A model generated the notes under the pieces. It was not told where the DNA came from. It saw nothing but the letters and a program-made list of their open reading frames with translations, and did no database searches. This document shows, in pieces, positions 46,489 to 59,194 of a stretch of 64,000 nucleotides of DNA. Numbering within the stretch: the stretch's first letter is position 1; each line of letters begins with the position of its first letter. A program made the position numbers and the translations under genes. The stretch lies in NCBI GenBank assembly GCA_030544215.1, contig JARZZO010000014.1, positions 21,831,734 through 21,895,733 on the forward strand. The letters are read 5' to 3'. The stretch comes from Zantedeschia hybrid cultivar (lineage: Eukaryota > Streptophyta > Magnoliopsida > Alismatales > Araceae).

Positions 46489-49320
46489 ATGGAACGCGGT
46501 GAAGGTTCCGGGAAGACGAAGGTCATAGCCAAGAGGAGGCGGAGGCAAGAAGAAGCTCCCGAGGAGGTTCCGGCGGCTCTTGCGGAGGCGGCGGCTTTCT
46601 TGGAGGAGGAACTCCCTCCACCGGCACCCATGGCGGTAGAAGAAGAAGAGGAGGGCGACCTCCACACGGTAAGCTCCCTGTGGGCATGACTGGATGAAGA
46701 AAAGAGGAAGAACATGGTTCTTTCAAGAACCCGAAATCTGGGCTTGAAAGGCGTCCAGACCAGGTGACGCCAATCAAAAGGCGTCACCATGGGTCGACGT
46801 CTTTCAAGATAAATTCCGGATTTTAAAATAGGAATAGAATTTTGAATCGCGTCAAATCATGTTGACGTGTTTTAAAAGACGTCCATATGGGCTGACGCCT
46901 TTCAAAACAGAACTGATTTTCCTGTTTTTATTAATTACTGACCACTTTTTTTTATGTTTTTATTTGCAGGGAGTGATGAGGGCTAGAATTAGTTGGGACT
47001 TAGTGATAGGGGCTTACAGAGGGCTCCCGGATTTCCAAAAGGCGCGCCTGCGTCAGATGGGATTCGGTGAAGTGTTGGACATCGAGCCATTCTGGCTTGA
47101 TCTGGTCCTGCTGCAGGTCTTGAGAGAGAGATGGCATGCGGAAAGCCGGGCTTTCCTGATGCCGTGGGGGCATATGATCCCCACCCTAGAGGATGTGGCC
47201 AGGATTACTGGCCTCAGGGTAGAGGGTCGACCTGTTAGTGGGGTTACTTACCCCAACTATCAGGGACTAGCTGAGGCTCTATTAGGGATAGAGGTATCCA
47301 GCATAGGTAGAGAGTCTAGGATGGTCCCTAGGGTAGAGGTAGAGGCTGCACTAGGATTAGATGAGCCCCGGCGTCGGTCTGACGAGACCCGGGAGGAGTT
47401 TAGGATTAGACTAGCCGAGTCGTCCTCCTCAGTCTACTGTAGCGACCCTGGTCAGGTAGATGAGGTAGATAGACAGCTTAGGGTCTTTTTAGTTTTCTTC
47501 TTCGGTCGGTTGCTTTTCGGTACGAAGGGCGACCATATCCACTGTAGATTTCTTTACTTGTTAGATGACCTAGATAGCCTAGGAGAGTACGCCTGGGGTG
47601 CAGCCCTTCTGGCTAACCTCTTTGCCGATCTATCCGCGGTCACGCCGGACCGTGAGACTACTATCAGTGGCTTCTCACCATTTATTCAGGTATTAAATTA
47701 TTTAATTATTTGTTATATGCAGTGCAATATGATATGATGTTTCTTCTAACCTATATGTTCATGAATGCAGGTGTGGAGCTACTACTACTTCCCGCTCGGC
47801 AGAGCGCGGATTGTCCGTCCGAATGCCGTCCCTTTCGCCTGCCGTTGGCAGCCGATTGTGGACACGGCTCCACAGCATCACCAGCTGACGGCCCTCCGCC
47901 GTCAGTTTCTGGATTATCCAGAACTCTTGGTAAACTTTAACTTGTTTAATTTCATTAAATGCAATCTTTTTTTATTAAATGCAAGTTATTTATGAATGCA
48001 TCTAACCTATATGCAGGTGATTTGGCGCCCATACTTGGGCATGAATGAGGAGGGTCAGCCATGGGTGACGGCTGGCAGGAGGCGGTTTGGGAGGCAGATG
48101 TGGGTGCATTGCCTCAATGAGATCGAGCTTCTCCGCCTCCGGCTCGTGATGAGGACCCTGGGCCTTCACCAGGAGTGGGTTGACGAGGAGGTCCCGGAGG
48201 GCGTCGGAAGGAGCATGAGGGGCAAGCAAGCCCTCACTGATTGGCGTGCCAAATTCCCGGAGCAATACGAGGATTGGCACCGTCGGGGCGTACGGGTGGA
48301 GTCACGGGCGGTGAGTAGCGAGGCCTACCTCCAGCAGTACCGGGCCCACTACGCCGATCAGCTTCGGCTCCTCCGACCACTCGATGTAAGTATGCTTCTT
48401 AAATTTTATTATTATCTTGATTTATATTTGTGAATGAATGTATGTATGACATGCAGGATGCGCGTGATGCGGTCATTGTCGACCTCCGGGCCCGCCTACA
48501 TGATGCGGAGGCCCAGCTAGAACAAGTTCAGAAAGAACTGTATGACTTGGTATGTATGAATGAATATGAATGCATGTTTTAATTAATTATTTTGGCGATT
48601 AACCACTGATAGTTGTCTTCCGATGCAGCGAGCCGTTTACACCCAGGCGGCTCCTCCTACTCATGGAGCTTCATCATCTTCATCCGCTCATGATGCTGCT
48701 ATGGCTGACCTCCAGAGTCAGCTCGCCTCCGCCATTCACCGGGCTTCTCTCGCGGAGGAGGACCGTGCTGCTCAGGTAAGTTCTTCAACTTTTGAATTGA
48801 TTACTTGACTATTTTGATTGCCTTGGACTAACAATAACTTCCTTTGCAGGTTGTTGAGCTTCAGGAAGCCCTTCAGAGGGCTGAAGCGGAGATAGAGCAT
48901 GCCCGTGCTGCAGCGGCTCGTGCCGAGGCTGATGCAGAGCGGATCAGGGCTCTGGAGGAGCAGGTGGCTCGACTCTCGACAGGAGATCTTGCCCGAGAGG
49001 TTGCACACCTCCAGTCTCGACTAGGGTTCATCAACGAAGAGCGAGAGCGCGAGCGCCTTCGACTGGAGGGCCTTCTGGGTCGGTTGTCAGTTGCAGAGCA
49101 TGAGCGCAAGATGGTGGAGGAGAGGTACCAGCGAGCTCGACAGCGTGCCCATGAGCGTGGTTTGACCAGTGCTTTTACGGCCAGTGCCGCTGTGTCTTCC
49201 GGCCAGGCAGGGCCGAGCGCGATGAGACCACCTCCACCTCCTAGCCGAGAGCCAGCACCGGATGCGCCTGACGAGGCCCAGAGCCAGTTGGACGAGGGCG
49301 GAGGGGAGAGCCAGCCTTGA
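46489..49320 (+). CDS. Intact antisense plant mobile domain (PMD) gene of A2, seven exons, 712 codons
   Basis: Exons: 46489..46668, 46970..47689, 47771..47929, 48017..48385, 48457..48549, 48629..48775, 48850..49320. Lengths 180, 720, 159, 369, 93, 147 and 471 are all multiples of three; every intron is phase 0 with GT/AG borders. Residues 1-60 are acidic and Pro-rich; 61-476 form the PMD region (RERWHAESRAFLMPWGHM, LEDVARITGLRVEGRPV, WRPYLGMNEEGQPW); 477-556 are linker; 557-670 are a long coiled coil; the tail is Pro-rich. PMD occurs in MAIN/MAIL1 host proteins and in transposons. The ATG lies in CCATGG. It is antisense to pol, so its introns survive retrotransposition. No stop or frameshift was found. 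Nuclear role is inferred, function unknown. Confidence 0.88.
46745..46900. promoter_or_regulatory. Four palindromic modules in PMD intron 1 (A2)
   Basis: Left arms at 46751, 46781, 46849 and 46879, forming two pairs 30 bp apart inside the first intron (46669..46969). Confidence 0.8.
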
Positions 49321-50787
49321 GGGCTCATGTATCTTCTTCTTCATGTATCATGTACAAAAACACCTTTTGATAATATACGTGAAACTTTTGGCTCCAATCT
49401 TGTGTTCCTGTGTTTATCTTGCATCCTGTACACACTTAACAAACAGGTTAAGTATCTATTTAGGCTTAGCCCCTTGCCTGACCAAATAAATGGTCAATCA
49501 ATCTTTTCTTCAATGAATGGTCAAGGGGCATAGCCTTTATTAACAAAGGTAATGAGAATAATCAAACCTAAGCAAAGTGCAACATACAAGCAGACAGATG
49601 CTCGCTGAAAATAAAAGGGATGAAATACACTAAATGCAACAAGCAAATGCTAATTGAAATATTTTTGTTGTTTTGAAAATATTCATTTTTGTTTGGGGTT
49701 TTGAAATATATACCTTCTTTTTTGAATTTTGACATATGTATTTTTTTTGAATTTGACATATGTATTTTTTTTTTGATTTTTGAAACATGTATTTTTTTTA
49801 TTTTTGACATATGTATTTTTTTGGATTTTTGACTTATATATTTTTTTGGATTTTCGACTTATGTATTTTTTTGGATTTTCGACTTATGTATTTTTTTTTG
49901 ACATATATATTTTTTTTGAATTTTGACATATGTATATTTTTTTTGGGTTTTTGACATATGTATATTTTTTTGAATTTTTGACATATATAATTTTTTTTTT
50001 GATTTTTGACATATATATTTTTTTTGGATTTTTGACTAAAAGATCAGCATGGTACTTTGATCAAAAGATCATATTCATTTATTAACTTAATTTCCAAATT
50101 GTTCTTTAACAACTTAACTTAAACCCATCGTGTTTGAATTTGTGTTTCCATTCGTGATCCCATTTGATGATTTGACCCTTAGTCAATCTAAACCATTCCT
50201 TAAGTTTGGAGTACATCTCCTGAGAAAGAAAAGATGAATAAGTTTAGAAAGCCCATGAGAAGGTTCCGGAGACTTAAAAAGATGTCCCTTTTCTACCCTA
50301 ATATCCGTTGGGGTTCGGTCATTTCTTTCCGGGGTATTTATCGACCTTGCGTTCCCTTTTGTTTCATTTCATGGCCTTGATGTAACGTTTGTAATGTAAT
50401 GGCCTTTTTGATTTGACATTTGGCTTTTTGCCTTTTGTTTTTTCTTTTTGCTATTCTTTTCTTTTTCTTTTTCGGGACGGATCTCCCCCATTTTTTTATG
50501 ACGGCCTCCTACTAAGATGGCGGGTATTTTTGGTAGTCTATTCTAAGCCTCGTTCCGACATCATGGGCCGAGTATAAAACAGAATTTTTGCTTTAAAAAG
50601 AATGATTTGTACTTTACACTTTTGGTCAAGCTTTCGATATCCTTTAGGACTTGTCATCTCTTGTTACTCACGAATCAAACGTGTAGTAATGGGCTTGAAA
50701 TTAAGTTATCCAGACTGATAAGGAAATTTGAGTTTATAAATTTTCTGATTCCACTGGTCTTTGTACCATACTGATCGACTCTTTAAC
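49321..50787. other. PMD 3' UTR, AT-rich minisatellite and pol 3' region of A2
   Basis: AATAAATGG near 49484 is a probable poly(A) signal for the PMD gene. Part 49660..50040 is the T-rich minisatellite (ACATATGTAT units between poly-T runs). The rest is conserved non-coding A sequence up to the pol stop. The PMD gene and pol converge here. Confidence 0.65.
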
Positions 50788-53700
50788 CTAAGGGTAGTAT
50801 TTCTTAAGATGTAAACCATTCCAGGGATGTTTTAACTCTTCTCCTTCTGCATTAATAAGACGATAAGCATTACCAGAAAAAGCGTGCGATACAACATAAG
50901 GTCCTTCCCAGTTGGGTTGGAGCTTAGAACGCGGACCACTAGGTTTTATAAAAATTCTTTTGACAACCATTTCACCGACTTTGAACTTACGTTCAATGAC
51001 TTTCTTTTGATAAAAACGTGCTAATCTATTTTGATAAACTTTTGCATGATTAGCAGCTGACCATCTTTTCTCGTCTAAAAGTTCCAATTGAGCAAGGAGT
51101 GCTGAACGATGTTCATCAATGGAAAATTCCTTATTTAATTGTACTCTTAATGACGGTATGAGGATCTCATATGGAACTACCGCCTCCATTCCAAATGTTA
51201 AGGAATAAGGAGTTTGTCCAGTGGGTGTGCGGATTGAAGTTCGGTAGGCCCATAGAGCCTCAACCAATTTTTCTGGCCAATCTGCGAACTTATTAGATTT
51301 ACACGTCTTTTTGATGATTTTTATCAAAGTCTTATTTGTTGCCTCTGCTTGGCCATTGCCTTGCGGATAATAAGGAGATGAATGATGCAATGCAATTTTA
51401 TACATGTTACAGAGGTCCTTCAGTTCCTGTGACACGAACTGCGGTCCGTTGTCGGTGACGATGGTGCTTGGAATTCCAAATCGAGTGATGATGTTCTTCA
51501 TGATGAACTTGCAGACGGTTGATGCTTTGATCTCCACGTACGCTTCAGCTTCTGCCCACTTGGTGAAGTATTCCGTTGCCGTGAGAATGAAAGATTTTTG
51601 CTTGATGCCGGAATCTGGATTGCCAAGAGGTCCAATAATGTCGAAAGCCCACATGGAGAAAGGCCATGGGGAAGAAACAGGATGGAGTGAAGATGCAGGA
51701 GAATGAATTTTATCGGCGTGAAGTTGACACTTAGCACACCTACGAACATATCCTACGCAATCTTCTTCCATGGTTGGCCAGTAAAATCCTTGTCTAAGGA
51801 TCTTCTTTGCTAACATCTGTCCATTGACATGACCACCACAAACTCCACTATGAGCTCCTTCCATAACCTTCCAAAGCTCATCTTCGTCTAGACATCTCAG
51901 AAGAACTCCATCAAAACCTCTCTTGTACAGTGCTCCCCCAACTAGGGTGTATCTTTGAGCAACTCTCCTGATAGCTCTCTTGTCCTCAGTTGTAGCTTCC
52001 TCAGGATACGATTGATCTTCACAATATTTTGCAATTTCATAATACCATGGCTTCTGTTCATCATCCATCTCTTCTAACAGCTCCATTAACATGATTTCTC
52101 TTTTTTCAATCATATCTCCGTCTCTGACTTTCTTCAGCAACTTCTCCTTAGTTCTAAGGAATGAAGGATCTTTCACGGCAGGTGAAAGACGCCTATGAAC
52201 TATGATCGATTCAGATTGTTTGCTGATTGGAAAATCAAGAGAAGATGCAAGTGAAGCTAGAGCGTCAGCTAAGATGTTCTGATTCCTAGGGACATGGACA
52301 AAGATCAATTTCGTGAAAAGCTTTGAATAAGCAGAAGTAAGCTCTTGATAAGGCTTGAGTTTGGGATCGAGAGTTCGATACTTGGTCAGCACTTGGCGAA
52401 GAATTAGTTGGCTATCACCCACAATCTTGAGTTTGGTGGCACCATGAAAATGAGCAGCCTCGAGACCAGCAAGGAGTGCCTCGTATTCAGTTATATTGTT
52501 TGTGACTGGAAAATCAAGTTGAAAGGCTTGTGGAATGGTGATACCTTCAGGTGATAACAGAACAATACCGATCCCTTTTCCATGAGAATTCAGAGCTCCG
52601 TCAAAATGCAGAGTCCACATATCATCTCTGATTTGATTTACGGACATCAGTTCCTCATCCGGAAACTCTGATCGTACTGGATCAAATCGGGGAAGGGGAT
52701 GATGAGCTAGATGTTCTGCTATGGCATAGCCCTTGATCGCTTTCTGTTGAATATAAGTGATATCAAATTGAGATAGAAAGCTTTGCCATCGTGCTAACCT
52801 ATCAGTAAGAACAGATTTCTCCAAGAGGAATTTGATCGGATTCATCCTAGCGATGAGATGGACTTCATGGGCCAGAAAATAATGCTTCAATTTCTGCACA
52901 ACCCAAACCAATGCTGCACATGTTTTCTCCATCGCCGTATATCTCTGTTCAGCGGGGTTGAGAAGTTTAGAGAGATAATAGGCTGCCCTCTCTTTTCCTT
53001 CTTCATCTTCTTGTGCTAGGACAGCCCCCACTGCATCATCCAGGACTGAAATGTAAAGTATCAATGGTTTGCCTGGAGATGGTGGTCTCAAAACAGGAGG
53101 ACTTGCTAAATAGTTCTTTAATCCATCGAATGCCTCCTGACACTTATCGTCCCAATCGAATTTGACTCCCGGCTTGGTAAGCTCGTAAAACGGCTTACAC
53201 CTTTGTGAGTGCTGGGAGACAAAGCGGCGAATAAATTGCAACCTCCCGATTAATCCTCTCAACTCTTTCAAGTTTTTGGGAGGTGGCATTTCTCTAATAG
53301 CCTTCGCCTTGTTAGGATCGATCTCAATTCCCCGTTTGCTGACGATAAATCCAAGCAATTTCCCTGAAGATACCCCGAATACACATTTCTTGCGATTCAT
53401 CTTTAACTGATATTCTCTCGATCTCTCTAATACTCTTGCCAAAACTTTGGCGTGCTCAGCCTTTGTTTTCGATTTAACTAATAAGTCATCCACATACACC
53501 TCCAGATCTATGTGCATCATGTCATGAAATATTGCCATCATAGCCCTCTGATAGGTGGCTCCAGCATTCTTTAACCCAAATGGCATGACAACATAACAGT
53601 ATGTTCCCCAAGGTGTAGTGAATGACGTTTTCTCTTGATCCTCTTCTGCCAGCTTAATCTGATTATATCCTGAAAATCCATCCATAAACGATAACGTCTC

Positions 53701-54663
53701 ATAGCCAGCAGTATTATCGATGAGTACATCAATATGAGGCAATGGAAAATCATCTTTAGGACATGCCCGGTTCAAATCGCGGAAGTCAATGCAAATTCTG
53801 ACCTTCCCGTCCTTTTTCATAACCGGGACTATGTTAGCCACCCATTGTGGATAGAGGACAACTCTAATAAACTTAGCTTTATGCAACTTATCGACCTCTT
53901 CCTTCATCTTTAATGCCATTTGTGGGTGGAATCGCCTTAATTTCTGCTTGACCGGGCTAGCTCCTTCCTTTAATGTCAACCTGTGTTCAACTAAAGACGA
54001 GTCTAACCCCGGCATATCCTCATAACTCCAGGCGAAAGTGTCCTTATAGTCCTTAAGTACTTGTACCATTGCGTTCTCATCCTCTGAAGAAAGATTTTTA
54101 CTGACGAGGACAACCTTAGGTTCGTCTTCAGTCCCTAAATTAATTTCTTTGGTGGGCTCTTCTACGGCAGCTGAGGGTTCATCGAATCTCTTTACTCCAC
54201 TGGCATATGCCTCAGCCGCGTCCTCGTCATCTTCCTCATCAACAATGGGGTCCTTTTCATGTACTAATTCATATACCCCGTACCCATCATTGACTGACTC
54301 ATCGTCCATGCAATCTTCTGGCATCTGAATTGGATTTTCTAGAAATTGAGGGATCAAAGAGCAAGAAGAGCACTTATCAGCTAAGTCCTGGAGGTAACTA
54401 TCTGGAATTTGCCTACCCTTAGGCTTCCTAGACTTCCTAACCTGACTAGACTGCCTAACTTCACTAAACTCACTATCAAAACCTAACGAGGATGAAGCAG
54501 GATGAAAATCCTGGGATACAAGTGGAAATACAAGAGAATCCTCCCGAGGGGAGGGACAGAGTAAATCTAGAAGAGAATCTTGACCGAAGGACCCGCGCGG
54601 CGGGGTGCAATCGGACAAATAAGATGTTTCCTCGATGAGGATTTGGGAAGAATTTGTTGCCAA
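50788..54663 (-). CDS. A2 RT - RNase H - integrase, intact 1291-codon frame
   Basis: The frame is open from 54663 (TTG, within the overlap with the protease frame) to the stop at 50788. It has RT with FMDGFSGYNQ and YVDD, a first RNase H, a second archaeal-type RNase H (FDGALNSHG, NNITEYEALLAG, GDSQL), and integrase with H2C2, two core Asp (FDIIGPLG, TDNGPQF) and Glu (QGNGQAEA). These enzymes copy the element RNA and insert the cDNA. Two RNase H domains are typical of Tat elements. It depends on the upstream gag-protease frame, which is broken in A2, so expression would need a separate start or another copy. Confidence 0.9.
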   Translation of the reverse strand: MATNSSQILIEETSYLSDCTPPRGSFGQDSLLDLLCPSPREDSLVFPLVSQDFHPASSSLGFDSEFSEVRQSSQVRKSRKPKGRQIPDSYLQDLADKCSSCSLIPQFLENPIQMPEDCMDDESVNDGYGVYELVHEKDPIVDEEDDEDAAEAYASGVKRFDEPSAAVEEPTKEINLGTEDEPKVVLVSKNLSSEDENAMVQVLKDYKDTFAWSYEDMPGLDSSLVEHRLTLKEGASPVKQKLRRFHPQMALKMKEEVDKLHKAKFIRVVLYPQWVANIVPVMKKDGKVRICIDFRDLNRACPKDDFPLPHIDVLIDNTAGYETLSFMDGFSGYNQIKLAEEDQEKTSFTTPWGTYCYVVMPFGLKNAGATYQRAMMAIFHDMMHIDLEVYVDDLLVKSKTKAEHAKVLARVLERSREYQLKMNRKKCVFGVSSGKLLGFIVSKRGIEIDPNKAKAIREMPPPKNLKELRGLIGRLQFIRRFVSQHSQRCKPFYELTKPGVKFDWDDKCQEAFDGLKNYLASPPVLRPPSPGKPLILYISVLDDAVGAVLAQEDEEGKERAAYYLSKLLNPAEQRYTAMEKTCAALVWVVQKLKHYFLAHEVHLIARMNPIKFLLEKSVLTDRLARWQSFLSQFDITYIQQKAIKGYAIAEHLAHHPLPRFDPVRSEFPDEELMSVNQIRDDMWTLHFDGALNSHGKGIGIVLLSPEGITIPQAFQLDFPVTNNITEYEALLAGLEAAHFHGATKLKIVGDSQLILRQVLTKYRTLDPKLKPYQELTSAYSKLFTKLIFVHVPRNQNILADALASLASSLDFPISKQSESIIVHRRLSPAVKDPSFLRTKEKLLKKVRDGDMIEKREIMLMELLEEMDDEQKPWYYEIAKYCEDQSYPEEATTEDKRAIRRVAQRYTLVGGALYKRGFDGVLLRCLDEDELWKVMEGAHSGVCGGHVNGQMLAKKILRQGFYWPTMEEDCVGYVRRCAKCQLHADKIHSPASSLHPVSSPWPFSMWAFDIIGPLGNPDSGIKQKSFILTATEYFTKWAEAEAYVEIKASTVCKFIMKNIITRFGIPSTIVTDNGPQFVSQELKDLCNMYKIALHHSSPYYPQGNGQAEATNKTLIKIIKKTCKSNKFADWPEKLVEALWAYRTSIRTPTGQTPYSLTFGMEAVVPYEILIPSLRVQLNKEFSIDEHRSALLAQLELLDEKRWSAANHAKVYQNRLARFYQKKVIERKFKVGEMVVKRIFIKPSGPRSKLQPNWEGPYVVSHAFSGNAYRLINAEGEELKHPWNGLHLKKYYP

Positions 54664-57600
54664 AATGGCGTTTTTTTTTGGAAAATGAAAGAATTAAACA
54701 TAAAGCAAGAATGAATAAAAATGGGAGGAGAATCAGACGGAGGAAGTGGCACCAAGGCCAGAGGATTGGGGGGATCATATAGTAATATGCCCCAGATCAG
54801 ATTATACAACCTCTCTAGATCAAGAGGAGGTTGTGGTATAATGTCCCGGGGGGACAGAGTAATCATGACGGGCGGAGCCCGTGGAATATCTTCAATTATG
54901 ACCCGCGACCAAGTCGGGGTCAAGAGCAGTGTACGGAAAAGAGTATGGAGCGTGAAGACATGTGAAGGATATGTCCCCCTCCAGAGCAGATCTGTTGTAT
55001 AACCAGCTTCATAGGGGTCATCTGGCTCCCCTTCATCGGTTTCTTCAGATAGCAGTATCCGCTTGTCAAATATAGCACCAGGGCTTTCAATCAATTCATC
55101 AATCTGCGGCGGCCACTTAGGTTCTGCAGGATCCAGAAATAGTCTGTTCAGTGCAATATACAGGTCCCTCAGATCGAACCACCTGTACCATTCACATTCA
55201 GGGTCATGGAATTTCCTCCTTTTCATAGGCCGCAGAGCCTCCAAGGATTGATACGTAAGCAGTTCAGAGAAATGTCTGGCCAAATCCCTCCCATATATAT
55301 CATGGAAGTCAAAACAGGAAGTAATGACTACCGTATTGTCATAGCTGAGTATGGGCCCTTTCACAAAGTGCGTACACAGGGTCCATGTTAGGGGATCTCG
55401 GCCTTCTTTGGTGGTGTAGACATTGCCTCCCAGATTTTCGGGCCTTCTTTGATTTCTGCTTTCTGAACCGGATCTTGCTTTAGTTTTATTGGCCTATAGC
55501 CCAGACCACTTCCAGGTGCTGCTCGATGATTTCTGACAGGAGTGGTCCTGCCTTGCAACTGCGTGCCCAGACCTTTCCCAGGCTCGTAGCCGTTCTTCAT
55601 CATAATCCTCCATCCTGGGGTACTCATGCACTTCCCCCTTTTGATAGCATCTAACGGATATGGAGAAATAGTAGCGGCTTTTAGAGGATCAGCCACTGGG
55701 CGGTAAACCTGTAATACCGACAGAAAAGGTTGTCGGCCAGGTAGAACAGCAGATTTGATGTTCAAGGTATGAGCGGCAGCAAGGATCGGCATGCTCGTTA
55801 CTTTAATTATTCGTCCTTTATAAGGAAATTTGAGTCATTGATGATTCGTAGAGGGAATCGCCTCGAGAGTTTTAATATAAGGACGACCTAAAATGGCATT
55901 TATGGAAGTGTCGATTTCCAAGATGTGAAATTCGACCTCTGCATGACTTACAGGGCCCAGCTCCACCTTTAAATAGACCATTCCCAGAGGGGAACGGGTA
56001 GAATTGTCATATGCTGTCACTGAAATGGGGCTGGGCAGCCATTTCTCTTTGGGCACACCGCACAGCTCCAGGGTCTTCGGAGGTAGAACATTGATCGAAG
56101 CCCCTGTGTCGACCAGGCATGCATCCACGACCTTCTTACAGATGTTAACCGTGATACTCAGAGCCATGCTTCTGGCTGCCGGCGGTTCTAGTTCCGATGT
56201 ATGAAATGCTATGGAGGGCTGATCCCCCTGAGGAACTAGTAGTGCTGCAATCTTCTCTACCGGCACGTCTTCATTGACCATCACCTTCTGCAGATATTCC
56301 ATTAAAGCTTCTTGGTGACTCTTGGACCTTTTGATCAGTTCGAGTATAGTGATCCGTGCCGGTGTCCGATCCAGGTGTTTCAACAGGTCATATTGAGTGC
56401 CAGGTGCACTCTCTTCATTGTGGGCTTCCTCAGTCGGCTGTGATGGGCCGTCTCTGACTGTGGACTGAGGAAAGACCTTGTTGAAAATCCTTCCACTCCG
56501 GAGCGCGTGTTCCTCAACCGTGGAGGATCCGGGTGACACCTTAAGTATCGCAGAGTTGGATGGTGCGGATGGCGTAGAGGGTTGGTAGGTAGGTGATGGC
56601 GTAGGGCTAGGTGGTGATGGCGTGGGGCTAGGTGGTGATGGCGCGGTGCGGATTAAAGGCCTAGAGGGTTGGATGGTGGATGGGTAAGTGGTTGGCGAAG
56701 TGGGGAATGGTACGCGTAATAGCTGTTTAGATGGTAAGGGCATATCTGGATAGGAGGTAGTGGTAGCGGGTGAAGTAGGAAATGGTATGCGTAATAATGG
56801 CCTAGATGGTAAGAGGGGCGCGTTATTGGTTTGCGGGGGGCTATATGATGGAGGCGTAGTGGTGCGAGGCGTAATGGGTCTAAGGAAGGCGGGTAGTGGT
56901 AATGGGTTATTGGGTGTGGGTGAGTGGTATGTAGGTGTGGGTATAGGGGTGATGGTAACGGGTTGTGGCTTTGGTATGTGGATGGTGCGGCGTGGTGGTC
57001 GCTCTGCGGTACTTTGAACGTGACCCGTTGAACAAAGAGAGGAAGAGTCCTCTACTCTCCACTGCTGCCCACGACCAGCCTCAGACTGGCTGTTCGTCAA
57101 GATGGGAGCAACCTGGTTTTGGTTCTGGTGCTCCGGGAGTGGATTCTGCACTATACCCATGTTGGGTGGTGCTACTGCCTGTGCCGGTGGTCTTGCTTGC
57201 TGCTGCTGCTGCTGCGGTCTCCTCGCCTTCAGGGCTGTTATGTACTTCTTCATTTCCTCCCAGTCTATGCCGCCCTGCTCGTTGAGATCATGGATATAAT
57301 CTCTGAACTGAAAGCAGGTGTCAATGGTATGCCCAGGTTGCCTATGGAAGTAGCAATACCTAGACGTATCGGCATTTTGAGGCCAGACGGCCTTCTCCCT
57401 CGGCAAAACTAAGGCATTGGCTGCCATTAAAGCGCTGAAAATATCTGCCAAGGATTCTGGGAGGGCCGGGTACTCTGCCCTTTTCGGGCCTGGAGGTCTC
57501 CTCTGCTGGTTGTAGTCACCAGGAGGAGGGACGTTGTGGTACGCCGGCGGTGCACGCGGCTGGTACTGTGGCTGTTGCTGCTGGGGCTGATGTGGCTGCT

Positions 57601-59194
57601 GATACTGCTGTTGCCGTTGCGGCTGTTGCTGTAATTGTTGCTGATTCGACTGCTGGGGCCGCTGGTACTGCTGTTGGTAATGGGGGTTCTGCTGCTGCCT
57701 GTACCCCTGCTGGCTCGTCTGTGGTGGCCTCTGGTACTGCTGATTCCTCACAAACTGGGGCGAGTTATTGTTCATAGTACTGACCTGCTCGTGAGAGAGC
57801 GTGCCCTCAGTAGTTGGACCTGAGCTAGGAGAATTCGGCACTGCAGGCTTCCGAGGCGGAGGCCTGTTAGGTCTGTGAGGATCAAAGACGCTAGAGAACG
57901 TAGCGTCCTTGAAAGCATTCTGGCAGTACCGTGCCCTTTCATAGAGCTCTGCCATGTTCGTCAAGTTGTTCAAGGAGAGGACTAGCTTGAACTGGGGAGT
58001 GGCGTTAGAAATTAGCATCTTCACTTGTTCAGATTCAGACAAGTGATCTTTCACCTTTTCAGCCAGGCCCCGCCACCTGTTAGCGAAACTGACAAACTCC
58101 TCATCCGGTTTCATCTTTTCTGCAATGAGGTCCGTGATAGACAAGGAGGGTGCAACTCTGTCCTGGTATCGTTGGATAAATTTGCGTGAAACGACACCGT
58201 AATCCTCTACTTCAGAGGGTTCCAGAGAAAAGAACCACTCGAGGGCTGGTCCCTCTAGAGATTTCCTGAACAAGAAGGCCAACGACCTCTTGTCATTCTG
58301 CCAGAAAGAGGATTCGTACATGAACTCCTTCAGGTGCGTGAAGGGGTTACCAGTACCGTTATACTTTCGATACACTGGCATTTCAGAGGGTAGCAGATGG
58401 AATACTGGCAGGCTCGGTAAATTGATTTCTGGCACAGCTTTAACCCCCATCATCTTCTGGAGATTGTTGAACTGTTCATCCATGCGCTCCATCTTGGCCA
58501 GCAACGCTTGCGTGGTCAGATCTGCCTGGGGAGGAGGAGGAGGTGGAAGTACTTGATAGGCCTGCTGCCTAGAGTACGTTGGACAAGGAGGATAATAAGG
58601 ATGAGGTCCGGCAGAGCTTCCGCCATGCCCGAGGGCATTTTGATAAATAGGCGTTTGCGGTCTAGCCAGTTGCCTAGATGATGAAAGTTGCGGCCCAGTG
58701 GGCCGAGAAGTAATGTGAAGGCCTTCCATGGCCTGATGGATATAAGGAGGAGGAGGAGGAGGTTGTTGAGTAACAACAGGGGGAGCCATAGGGTTCGGCT
58801 CAGCAGACTGCATGGGTGCCTTCCCCTTCAAAATAGACTGGATGGCCTCGAACTGCTGAGGGTCCAGTCGGGAGGTAAGAACTCCCAGGGCATTGACAAG
58901 ATCCATAGGATCGGAGGATGAGGGATCATGATGATTCATGTCTCCCTCTAGATCAGGATTGGGGATCGCATATTCATGCGGAGGAAGATCATGATATTGA
59001 TCGTGTGGATGAAAAAGAGGAGTTCGGACATTCCCATCATGTCGAACTGGAATTGGGACAGAATTACGGGAGGCATCAGCATCTCTCCCGTTCTCATAAT
59101 TGAAGTCTGAATCGCGAGGGGCATTAGCATCTCCCTCGTAGTTGATGATGGCGTCTTGGGCCATACTCAAATCTCTGCCTGATCGCAGCAACAT
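54567..59194 (-). pseudogene. A2 gag-protease frame (one nonsense codon, one frameshift)
   Basis: ATG at 59194 (MLLRSGRDLS) opens gag; capsid region, Gln-rich stretch, C-X2-H-X4-H-X4-C knuckle and protease (VDTGASINVL, ILGRPY) follow. TGA at 55837..55835 replaces a Cys codon shortly after the protease. The G-patch region (GYEPGKGLG) is in the same frame downstream, and a one-base deletion in a CCC run near 55413 shifts the frame; it is restored from 55364 to the overlap with RT. Unlike A1, the Gln-rich stretch is uninterrupted. A2 is therefore not autonomous, although less damaged than A1. Confidence 0.88.

Noticed and set aside
58888..59130. Short minus- and plus-strand frames over gag
   Set aside because: Shadows of the A2 gag frame.
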